Assembly: GCF_009870125.1 (NCBI RefSeq)
Contig: NC_046683.1
Span: forward strand, 55,877,869 to 55,941,868
From: Drosophila pseudoobscura
Lineage: Eukaryota > Arthropoda > Insecta > Diptera > Drosophilidae
Length of the DNA: 64,000 nt
Reading direction: 5' to 3'
Positions 36,101 through 46,672 of the stretch are shown here, piece by piece. Within the stretch, counting starts at the first letter, position 1; each line of letters begins with the position of its first letter. The translations under genes and the position numbers were made by a program. The notes under the pieces are model-generated. The model saw only the letters and a list, made by a program, of their open reading frames with translations, was not told the origin of the DNA and did not search any database.

Positions 36101-39100
36101 TATCCGACTCGGGGATATATAGCACACTCCCTCAATATTGCGCAGTTGATTAAAGCACAAACAAAGAACATCGTGCTTTATTTAATATGTAAGTACTCTA
36201 CATATGCATATGTATGTGTATTCTGCACATAAGACACATCTCTACGCACTCCAGCTTCGAGCTATACTTTGGATATGGAAATCAAAGTGTTATGAATAAA
36301 CACAGCACGGTCCGAGTACCAGTCCGAGTCCCAGTACCAGTGGCAGTCCCAGTCCCAAATCCAAACACAATCTCAATCTCTATGTAGATCCGCACAGGCA
36401 GTGCAAATGTTTCATATCCACAGTTGTTGGTAATTTAACGCCGAGCCAAGAGGCAAGACGCTGATAAAACACTTTCGGAAGCACACACAACCAAATGCAA
36501 AAACAATAATAATAAACAACAAATGTTTTGGCCGCAGAACGTGAGCTACAGGCAGGCTGCCGTAAAACCGCTGGAATTTCATTCCAGAGGGTTCCGTAAT
36601 ACGGACTTTGCTTGCAAGATACTCCGAACTTATATTTTAATTAAGTTCCGCTTAATGGAGGCATTATGGGAGCCACCAGTACTGGTGTTTGTGAAGCGAT
36701 GACATCAAAACTTCAATTTTGGATCCAAAGTACAATAGGAAAACAGATGTACAGCCACGTCAGCGACAGAGACAGCGACAGAGACAGCGACAGCGACAGC
36801 CAACAATCGCGAAGCAGCTCTTCGCCAGCTTTCCAAATCCATTTCGCATACAGACAACACCTCTTTATCCATAAATGTGCCCGCTGTATTGGCCAATTAG
36901 CAATCGGTTCTCATATTTCTAGCCCGAAAGTTTCCTAGATTCCCCTTCGCAAGTGTGTGCAACCGCTTTTCAGCGGAACGAACACCCCGCAGAGCCCCTA
37001 GAACTAGGTGGAACCCACGCTACGGCATGCCATGACAGAAGATACGCCACCAGACAGCCATCAAGAATAGCATTTTGCATAATCAGTGCACTGCAACTGT
37101 AACAATACGGCGGGTGCGCGGCCATGTTGGATAATCTATCTGGAAAAACGGAAAAGGAAAGAGAGAAAACTGACAATGGAAGCTCCATCCTCCGAGTCCT
37201 TCGGTAACTTTCAGAGCGTCGCGTAATGGATAACGGATAATGGATAGTGGAGGAGACTCTTGTCTCAGCCGCAGCCCGCCGCAGCCTACCCCGCTCCCTC
37301 TACTCTCTACACGGGTTTGTTCTGGTCGATCCCAGACGACACACCCGAGTATGGAGCGTGCTCTTCAGCAAATTTCATACGTTCATGCCCAAGCAGAGGA
37401 TATTACAGTTTTGTGCAGCTGTTTGTTACACTCCACAGAGAAGGAGGCATAAACGATATCCCTATTACAGCCATATATTCTGTATTCTCTGCACCTCTCC
37501 CATCATCCGCAGATTGTTAGCCTTGGGTTCATTAAAAGAGTGTCGGCACTTCGGTGTGCCAAAGATACATACATATGTACATATCTTTACCCCTTGAATC
37601 AGCTCGTGTTGATTTTTCTGCCGTGCATTGCACTTTTGAGCTCAGGTCCTAAACGAGAGTCACACACCACACACATGCACATTATTATCATTATCATCAT
37701 CATTATGATAATGACTGTGAGCGAACGAATGCTGATGAAGCCTCATTGTCAATGTCGAAAGTTATGGGATTGGTTAAGGAAACCCAAGGTGGGATATGAA
37801 AAGTATTGCGTTCTGCTCTGGCATAGGATCCCAGCTTTAATATTAGGGGAATTCCCTTTCTCAGCAACGATGCGACAATCAACGGACATTGATTAACAGC
37901 TGTATGTACATATACACACAGCAAGGCAGTCGCGATTAGATACCGGCCAGCACCGAGCAGCGTAGACACCCAGTACCCTGCCACCCTCCGAGGGAAACAG
38001 AGAGCGATGAAGGGGGATCTGTGTGTGCGTATCCAATGAATTAATATTTCATTCTAGAACGCAGATGTCTGCGTTAGTTGGGCACACACACACATAGTAC
38101 ATATATGCTGGCAGCGTTCCCATTCAATCTACTCGACGGCTGATGCACGCCTGTAGCCCCCGCTGGAAACTTCCGCAGATTCTGGAACGCAGAGGATGCG
38201 GGCTATCGGCGACAGGGGAAACTACTAAACAGAAAGAGAAGGCGAATTCATATTATTGCCAATTTAATGCAAGAAAAATAAAGAGAGTGGAGTGGGCGAT
38301 GCCAAAGGCAGAAGAAAGAAAGGCCGTAAACCAAAAGAAGAAGGCACGCAAGAAAGAGAAACCAGAACAGGTTTAACTGTTCTTGGAGTGCTCGCTTAAC
38401 AACGCTAATTGACACGCACACAGGCACACACGCCACACACACACAACCAGAAGGGCCATAAACACACTCAAAAGCCAAGTGGAACTTTTGTAAACCCCAT
38501 AATAGTGATAGCGAATAGTGTGTCACATTTCAAGAGCTTCCTTTGTTTGTTTAACCAAAAGGCATTAAAATTAACTAATTTTAGTGAAAACTTACTTTTC
38601 TTCTCAACCGAAATTGAGTGGCCTGGGGCCTATCAAATCAACTGCAGTAAGGAATGCACTCAATTTACACTCAATTAGTTTACACGTTTTGCTTTCGTAG
38701 TTTCCAGCGCCCTGCCCTGGCTGATTTATTTCGGATGGCACTGACACCTTTCATTCGTCATATACGTATTTATTCATATATTTTTAAATGCTTACAACAT
38801 CTCGTCAGTCTGTGCGAATTGTTTTCTTTTCTCCACTAACACAGATTTGCACTCAAACAAAAACTCGTTTTTGATCATTTATTTTGGCACGAAACTTTCT
38901 GCTACACCAAAATTGCTGAATGCTGCAACAATGTTTTATGTACTATTCATTTATGTGATCGCCGCCCGAGTACCCACCACGAGTTTGTTTAAAAATAAGT
39001 ATTTCTACTTATAAACCCAACCCAAAGAATAACAACAATACGCACAAAACGACGCAGTTCTTGAACCGTGTCTCGGAACGAACCCGAAATGCACTTCAAT

Positions 39101-39280
39101 TTGGTCGCTTAATTCAAGCTTGTTCACAGCCCAGCGATTCGCAAATGCGGCAAATTCTATTTATTTTTCTTAATGTACGCATACAAGTGTACATCAGCAA
39201 AACGATTTGCTCAATTTAATAAAAATTAACGCGACGCAAAGCGTACGGCGATCCGCTCATTTAAAAAATTTGGAATCAGT
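32790..39280. other. Non-coding spacer between drpr upstream region and Luc7 promoter
   Basis: No coding exon supported. Low-complexity marks: GA microsatellite 33073-33108, a run of about twenty Cs ending 34862, CAGA/GA repeats 35260-35296, CAGTCC/CAGTAC repeats about 36310-36360, and GACAGC repeats about 36762-36800. CA runs occur near 38085 and 38410. It should include drpr 5' exons and enhancers, which I cannot place. Confidence 0.4.
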
Positions 39281-39672
39281 GTGATGGATTTATTGCTAAA
39301 ATATACCATCCGCCCCTTAGAAATATACCGACTCATTTTAAAAATATACCGTACATATACTGACGAGTTCAATTTCCTTTGTACATATTCCTCATTAATG
39401 ATATTCCGTCGAATATTACGAGCTAGAAAGACCCGTCAGCTTTTAACTCATAATTTTATCCGATAATTTAATCGGTTTCCTACAAGGCTGATTAAATTTA
39501 AGTTTTCATCTTTATTGTATTGCTTATAAAATAGGGTTAAAGAAAAACCGGTCAACAACAATTTCCACTAAATTAATTTCCTTACTGGTAACTACACGCT
39601 AAATACACATTTGCTACATATTAACTACATTTTAATGTAATTACAAAAGGCGACACCTGTAGGAAAAAAGTT

Positions 39673-39730
39673 CGTCGGTATATTTACGGTATTTTTCTCA
39701 GAGTGTGACCGTATATCTTATATCCACAGT
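39673..39730 (+). promoter_or_regulatory. Motif 6/Motif 1-like promoter module, extra copy
   Basis: TCGGTATATTTACGGTATTTTTCTCAGAGTGTGACCGTATAT followed by GTCACACTG. It combines the TCGGTATWTTT box (Ohler Motif 6) with the GGTCACACT box (Motif 1, M1BP site) in reverse and forward form. It parallels the module at 40389-40430 directly ahead of the Luc7-like gene. Confidence 0.5.
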
Positions 39731-40388
39731 CACACTGATTTTAGACACCTTGTCCAAGTCACACACCTTGCAAGTTGTATACTTTTTCTAGTATTTTCCA
39801 GTATATTTTAAGACGCGTTATGTCCAATCACTAACCATACAGTATTTAGTGGTTAGTGGTCCAATGCACCATTGTAGAAATGTACCTGGCCACATTGAAT
39901 TATTATTCGTATTCGTGATCAGCGTCGAAAACCTAGTCGTGTGCCTTCGAGATCTCAATTTATTCAAAAATATCGTGAAAAAAGCATGTCAGAAACAGGA
40001 TAGTAGAGGTTCTTCACACTAACGGTTCCATGGACATTATATGAATAGAAAAGGGCCAACAATTTCTGAAAATTACACATTTACCCTTCAGGTGTCGCTT
40101 TTGAGAACTACATAAAAATGTAGTTAATATATAGCAATTGTGTAGTTATCGTGTAGTTACCATGAAACAAAATTAATTTAGTGGACATTTTTGTTGACAT
40201 TTTTTATTTAAACCTTATTTTAAAAACAATCCAATAAAGATGAGTACTTAGAATTAGCCAATCTCGCACAAAATCGATTAGATTATCGGGTAAAATTTTG
40301 TGTAGGGCGGAGGGTTCTAACTAGCTAGTAATATTCAACCGAATATCAAAATCGAGGAATGTGATAAAATATTAAGGCAAATAACTTG

Positions 40389-40430
40389 TCGGTATATTTC
40401 GGTATGTTTCTGAGGGTCAGACCGTATATT
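40389..40430 (+). promoter_or_regulatory. Housekeeping-type core promoter of the Luc7-like gene
   Basis: TCGGTATATTTCGGTATGTTT is a doubled Motif 6 box, followed by a degraded reversed Motif 1 (GGGTCAGACCG). It lies about 115-150 bases before the start codon, where a fly housekeeping promoter without a TATA box would be expected. Confidence 0.55.
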
Positions 40431-40542
40431 TTATCTGTAAATCACTAACACTCACAGAAAAAATTTTCAGGGCTTAGAATTTGCATCACGCTCTCCCTTT
40501 GAATTCGCTGTCGAAAGTTTAATTTAGTCGGGAACACTTACG

Positions 40543-41871
40543 ATGAGCGCTCCAAGCAACAAAATGTCGGCAACAGATCAGATGCGGGCTATGCTGGACC
40601 AGTTAATGGGTACCACCCGTAACGGAGACGAGCGACAGCTGAAGTTTTCGGATACACGCGTCTGCAAGTCGTTCCTGCTGGACTGCTGCCCCCACGACAT
40701 ACTGGCATCCACACGCATGGATCTCGGTGAGTGTCCCAAAGTGCATGATCTGGCTTTTCGTGCAGATTACGAGAGTGCGGCCAAGTCGCGAGACTTCTAC
40801 TACGACATCGAGGCCATGGAGCACCTGCAGGCCTTCATTGCGGACTGCGACCGACGCACAGACTCGGCCAAGCAGCGGCTGAAGGAGACACAGGAGGAGC
40901 TGACCGCCGAGGTGGCCGAGAAGGCCAATGCCGTCCACGCCCTCGCCGAGGAGATCGGCAAGAAGCTGGCCAAAGCCGAGGCCCTGGGCGAGGCCGGTGA
41001 AGTGGAGGACAGCATGGAGCTGATGAAGGAGATCGACGAGCTGCGCAGCAAGAAGATCAAGGCCGAGCACGAGTACCGCACCTCGATGCCCGCCTCTACG
41101 TACCAGCAGCAGAAGCTGCGCGTCTGCGAGGTCTGTTCCGCATACCTGGGGATCCACGACAACGACATCCGTTTGGCGGACCACTTTGGTGGTAAGTTGC
41201 ATCTCGGCTTCCTCACCATTCGAGAGAAGCTGATCGAACTGGAGAAGACCGCTGCCCCGCGCAAGGTCGAGCTGAAGCGCACGGGTAAGATACCAGATCG
41301 TGACGAGGAGGGCCGAGGCGGCAGAAATCGCTACTTTGTAGGTGGCCGTGAGCTGGACCGCCGATCCCGGGTGCATCGCTCGCGTTCCAGGGAGCGCCAG
41401 CGTCAACGGGAATCGGAGCGCGGCGACCGGGACCGGGAGCGAGGCAACAGCAGCAGCAATGGGAAGGCCGAAGGCAGCACTGAGCGTTCGTCCAAGGAGG
41501 CGCCAGAGGGACCGGACCGTGGCAGCGGCGGCGGTGGGCAGCGCGGTGGACGCGACAATGATCGCATCAATCGCAACAATGACGGACGGGATCATCGCGA
41601 CCGAGAGCGCGATGGACGACGAGACAGGGATCGTCATATGCGTAACGACAGAGGACGCTTTGGTGGCGGCGGTGGAGGAGGCAGTGGTGGCGGCGATCGC
41701 CGGGATGACAGACGTCGCTCTCGTTCCAGAGACCGATCGCCGCGTGGCGAGAGGCGAAACTACAATCATTTCGCTGGTAATCACAACAACAATCATAGCA
41801 GCAACAACAATCACCACAACAACAACAACAACAGACGGCGCTCCTACTCCCGCGAGCGCTACCGCCGTTAG
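40543..41871 (+). CDS. CG7564: Luc7-like U1 snRNP protein
   Basis: Single-exon ORF of 442 residues. The N-terminus has a helix ATDQMRAMLDQLMG, then a CCCH-type zinc finger (Cys41, Cys49, Cys64, His68) and a coiled-coil stretch (about 90-180). A second zinc finger follows, C2H2-type (LRVCEVCSAYL..HFGGKLHLGF, about 200-230). The C-terminal third is rich in Arg-Asp, Arg-Glu, Gly and Ser, ending in a His/Asn-rich stretch and RRSYSRERYRR. This is the LUC7L/LUC7L2 layout: a U1 snRNP-associated protein that stabilises 5' splice-site selection. The D. melanogaster symbol is from memory. The ATG at 40543 was chosen as the first in frame; a second (codon 8) fits the family start better and could also be used. 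Confidence 0.93.
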   Translation: MSAPSNKMSATDQMRAMLDQLMGTTRNGDERQLKFSDTRVCKSFLLDCCPHDILASTRMDLGECPKVHDLAFRADYESAAKSRDFYYDIEAMEHLQAFIADCDRRTDSAKQRLKETQEELTAEVAEKANAVHALAEEIGKKLAKAEALGEAGEVEDSMELMKEIDELRSKKIKAEHEYRTSMPASTYQQQKLRVCEVCSAYLGIHDNDIRLADHFGGKLHLGFLTIREKLIELEKTAAPRKVELKRTGKIPDRDEEGRGGRNRYFVGGRELDRRSRVHRSRSRERQRQRESERGDRDRERGNSSSNGKAEGSTERSSKEAPEGPDRGSGGGGQRGGRDNDRINRNNDGRDHRDRERDGRRDRDRHMRNDRGRFGGGGGGGSGGGDRRDDRRRSRSRDRSPRGERRNYNHFAGNHNNNHSSNNNHHNNNNNRRRSYSRERYRR

Positions 41872-41996
41872 GAGAGGCCCCCTGCGCACGTACGTAGAAA
41901 TAATCCGAATCAGAAACAGAAAAACAGGCACTACAATCTGAAACTAAGAGAACACTAATGAAGCACTCAGAAATTAAAAAGAAAAAACCCTGGAAC

Positions 41997-42115
41997 AATA
42001 AATTAATATAGCCGCTCCTTCAGACAGACACTCCGATGTAGAGATGAACATTTGTAAATTGTTAATAATCTCTTATTTTTTATCTTACTCTCCCAACCTC
42101 TTAAGACCGAATAAA
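41997..42115 (+). terminator. Luc7-like gene polyadenylation signals
   Basis: Two AATAAA hexamers, at 41997-42002 and 42110-42115, lie 125-245 bases after the stop. Use of the second gives an end near 42130. Confidence 0.5.
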
Positions 42116-42130
42116 GCCTAAGCTCTGTTA

Positions 42131-45100
42131 ACCAAACCGAAAAACCCAATCCAATCCAATCCAACAAAAATTAAAACTAAACCCGACCGAAAGCGAGAGA
42201 GAGAGAGAGAGAGAGAGAAATGGCCTTACCGAAGCATACATACATATATGAGAGTGCATATGATAATGATTTGATAGTCCCTCGATCCTCGTTGAGAGGG
42301 GTTTTTTGGTATGTAGAGACACACCCGAACGTAGAAGAACCCACCACCCAGTCCCCGAACGACATCACATCACAGTGTTGCCAATTTTAGTATAGATATT
42401 TGATATTGTAGAATATACATACATATATACATAGAACTAGGAGAAGACCTCCTCAAACTGACAGTACAGTCCTCCGACTGCCTAGCGAGCCATTTGCTTC
42501 AACAGAATGATATAGTACCCTATATAGTACTCTATGAATATCGGGCATGAAGGAGCTATATTTATATAGCACATATATATATGTAGCTGTGAAGGAGGGA
42601 CCTTTTTATACTAGTTGGTAACACTGTACAAACCCATTCGACTCGTAATATACTCGTAATATACTCCCAGCTCTTAGCTCTATTATCTCTCTTTATTGAT
42701 TCCAACCGAGGCGAATCGCTGTACGAGCTTTTGGGGTAAGCCTCAACCATATATAAAAACTCTTTCTCTATCTGTAATCTTCTCTACTTGAAGTTCCACA
42801 ATTTTGCAGCCCACACTCAGCTTTTTTTGGTACGTATTGAGTAAATAAATATCCATATAAACACCAGAAGACGTACGTACGTCCTACTCTAGCATTAACG
42901 TTAGTGTTGTCTTGGCAGATACTATATACTCATTCGTTCGTTCGTTCGTTCGTACATGCATTTGACATAGATAATATCCAATCCAGATAATCCAATATGA
43001 TACACGATAGCTTTGGGTACGTATCTACTCCGGCCGTTAAGAGAGAGAGAAAAAGAGAGAGTTCTGTATTTCGTTTCGTTTTGTGTTGGGTACGTATTAA
43101 CGTTAGAGAAGAAATGATATATGTACGATATGATATGGTAATGATGAAATGATCTAGAGATCGCAGATCGCAGATCGCAGTGTGGTACGTATGTATACTG
43201 TAATATATATACAATACTCAACCGTAAGCAGACAGACAGACAGAAGGCTTTAATAGGGGTTGTCGGAGATGCAGATCCCAACGTACGTATTCCTTCAATC
43301 TACTCTCATTCTCTGAACCAAAAACCAAAATACAAAGAAAACCAAAATGAAAATATGTATTCTTTTTACTATAAACTCTCGTAGCGGTTTAAAGGAGTTT
43401 TTAACATACAATAATCTCGTATTTCTCATGCCAAATGGTGGTGCTCTCTGCTCTGCAAATGCCACAGAATCGATGCAGCCTCTGGGGGCCACACAGATCA
43501 AGTACATACTTCATGCCCATCTGTGAGTATTCGGGTCGTCAACTAAAAAAATAAAACAAAACAAAACAAAACTACTATAACTATTACAATATAGCAATCA
43601 TTATAATAAATATACAAACCAATTATTGTTGGCCTGGGCCTGGGCTTTCTGCTAACGTTTTCGTTCGTTCGTTTCTTTCGACAGCCAAGGATTGTAGTGG
43701 GATAATTGTGAAAGAGAGAAAGAGCTTCAATATGTATGTATAAAAAGAGATTGTTTGTGTTTGGCCTAGTTTAACAGTGGGTAAGAATTATCAATACCAA
43801 CAAATAAAAACTCTAACTCAATTTTCTATCTGATCTGTCTTATATGTCTAATACCTACTTATTATCCAATACAATGGCTATTATTATTTTTTTTATCTAC
43901 TCTTAAGTCAACATACACGATCACACCACACACACTCTCAATTTATCAACACAAAAACACACACAAGCAAACAAACACACACACACGAAATCTATATTAA
44001 CTTTTATCTTTATTGATCTAAGTGGATTGTAATAAAATTGCACTTGAATTATAATGATATGTCGTTTATTTTAGTTTGGAACTGCTGGGGGAGGGTTTCC
44101 CCAAGAAAAGTTTACTTATGTACATATGATATCATGGTTGAAAAGGTCTAAAATACCTTTATACCTTTCTTTTGAGAAATCTGCCAGAGAACAAGAGAGA
44201 CGGATAGCGAATACTGATAAGCCAAAGAAAAACCAGACGAGACTTATCCGAGGGTTTTGTGGGGTTTTCTACCCTCTTTTTTGTGCTTACCTGCTTACTT
44301 TGGACATCTACGACATATGTGCATATCTGATCACTGATCAGGTAGCAAATATCAGTTTCAAGGCTGTGTTGAGCTCTAAAATCTGAGAAGATTAAGACCA
44401 AGCCGTATACGAGTAATAGGAGTCTCGCAGAAACCACTATTCGACACAAAACTAGAGAATGAGGTAAAATGAGATAAATCTTTGCTAAGTCCAAGTAAAG
44501 ATAGTTATTTCTATGAGAAGAAAAAGTGTATTTCGATCCGGCTCTACTTGGAAGTTAGTTGCGGGAGGAACCATGGAACCATGTTGTGAAAGTAAGTAAA
44601 AGTAAAAATAAATCATCTGTTCTCACATCTTTCAGTTCACGCCTCTGATCCAGTTGCATCTAGACCCTAGATGGATCTGTTGAATCCCTTATCTGTTAAA
44701 TGTTTAGCATAATTCCCCCAAGAAAAAACAAATGTATGGGGGCAGAGTTTTGTTTCTTCCATGAGAAGGCTTCTCGGTGTTGTTTGTATTTTAAATATTG
44801 CTGTTTCGTTTTGAAAGGGCTTTGCTTTCCGGTCGGTGTTGTTTTGTATATATTTTAGGTTTTTTGATTTGTTTTCTTTTCTAGTTTCTCCTTAATTTTG
44901 AGTTTTACACGTTGTTTTTGTTCCAAAAGAGAATTTCTGTACAATTTGTTTGTCTTTTCCTTTATATCTATATATGTATGTATATATATATACGATACGT
45001 ATTTAAAATTAGGTCTTCATTCTTTTATGTTTAACAATTTCAATTGGCCCGAATAATAGATAAATATTTTTACAATTTTAAAGCGATTTCGAGTACCCAA

Positions 45101-46672
45101 AAATGTGTGGATTGTTTCTCGACTTTTGGGAGGTTTCTGGCGTGTTTCTGTACTGTTGTTCTTGTTCTTGTTGGTGTTTTGTGGATTGGAAAACCTTCTC
45201 AACTGCTCCAACGCTTCTCCACTTAGTACATCCTTAGTTCAAGATCTCGTCTCTTGTCTTGGCTCTCCTACTCCTAACTCAAAACAGTCGCTGCGGACGG
45301 GGGGTGGGAGGGGCCCGGCTATAACTCTCAGTTACACACTATCTCTATAATGAATGGAAATCTAGGAAATCGAATTTGCTTTGATGATCATCAACATGAA
45401 TGAGCTTTAGAATCTAATTTACTTTAATTATTATTTATACAACAATTTCATTTCATTTAGATATTAAGTTTAAATTGTTTTTTGTTGATTAAAAATTTTG
45501 AACTATTTGATTGGATTTAACTTGATATAAAATTCCTCGATCTACAGTTTGGAATTTACATTTAAATATTGCTGTTCTGCTGTGTTTTTTTTTTGTGGTT
45601 TACTCTCTCCAGTATTCGATGGGTAAAAAGGTGTGCTCCTCTCTCGACGACACATCATCTCTTACATAATAGATCTACTAGACAATATAGAAAGTTTATC
45701 CTCTGTCTCTGTGAGTGGTATGGATTGTGGCTTGTTGTTTGCTGTCGCTGTTGCTTTTGCTTTTGCTGGTTGTTTGTTTAACATATTAAACTCTTACGGA
45801 TTTTCTTAAAAGCTAACTTATCTACAGATTTGATTTTAAACTTGAATTTGTATTCTGCTTTTGTATAGTACATTTAGTTGTTGATTTAATGCTTAGAATT
45901 AGACATTGAATTTGGCATTTATTGCGCATTCTCCTCCAAGTACTGGCTCTCCACAATAATTAACATGATCTTTACCATAGAATTGTTATTTACAAACGAT
46001 TTTTTATGCCTGATTTAAAGATTTTACTGATGAATATTCACGTTTGAAGACCACGGTTTTAAAGGCTGGATGTATGCTGGGAGGCAATGGGAATGCAAAT
46101 AATATTAAAATTTTAAAATTGGTTCCTAAAGCTTTTGAAAATTGTTTTAAATGCTGGACTAGCTTTTCAGAACGACGGGGTAACCAAAATGTTAAGAAAT
46201 ATGTTTTCAAAAAATTGAAAGTGCACAAAAATTATTTATACAATTATAGGTTGGCAGCATTTTTGTAAGGATTACGAGTTGTAAGAGAGAGTAAAGCAAA
46301 AATATAATAATTACTAAAATATACATATACAATATAGAGGGGAGGGAGGGGGCGTTTGCGTGTAAACTATCTTAAGTATCTAAATGTATACGCGTCGTTG
46401 AACAAAATGTTGAAATCGAGTTAGATATCAGAGATAGAGAGAAGGAGAGGACTTCTAAGAGCTAGATTCACAGGAAATTTATGGACTGATGGATCATCTC
46501 ATCACAAGTGTGTGTATGTGTGTGGGTGTGGGTGTGAGTGTTTGTGAGGATGGGTGTGTAGTGTAGTTGTATTGGTGTTTTTGTTGTTGATTGATTTGAT
46601 TGCTGTTGTAGATGTTAGCTGTCGGTTATGTTGTTGTTGTTGTTGTTGTTGTTTGTTGTTGTTGTTTTTGTT
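42131..46672. other. UTR-like sequence between convergent Luc7-like gene and Edc3
   Basis: No coding exon supported. The left part (to about 44050) is A-rich on + and ends near an AATAAA at about 44031, compatible with a distal Luc7 3' UTR. The right part is T-rich on +, so A-rich on -, compatible with a long Edc3 3' UTR. Microsatellites: AG at 42195-42220, TTCG at 42935-42953, and TGT at about 46630-46670. Confidence 0.4.

Larger units (their letters stand above)
39288..40440. repeat. 1.15 kb imperfect inverted repeat just upstream of the Luc7-like gene
   Basis: Left arm about 39288-39660 and right arm about 40089-40440 are reverse complements. Best-kept parts: CCACTAAATTAATTT..GGTAACTACACG at 39565 against its inverse ending at 40184; TCATCTTTATTG near 39500 against its inverse near 40240; and AATATTACGAGCTAGA near 39413 against CTAGCTAGTAATATT near 40322. 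The spacer is 39661-40088. No ORF lies inside. The outer ends carry the promoter-like module noted separately. Confidence 0.75.

Noticed and set aside
40603-41931. 442-codon ORF on - opposite the Luc7-like gene
   Set aside because: Mirror of the Luc7-like coding sequence; low-complexity Val/Ala/Ser tail.
46044-46268. 74-codon ORF on + in the Edc3 3' region
   Set aside because: AT-rich, no coding texture or recognisable motif; expected by chance in UTR sequence.
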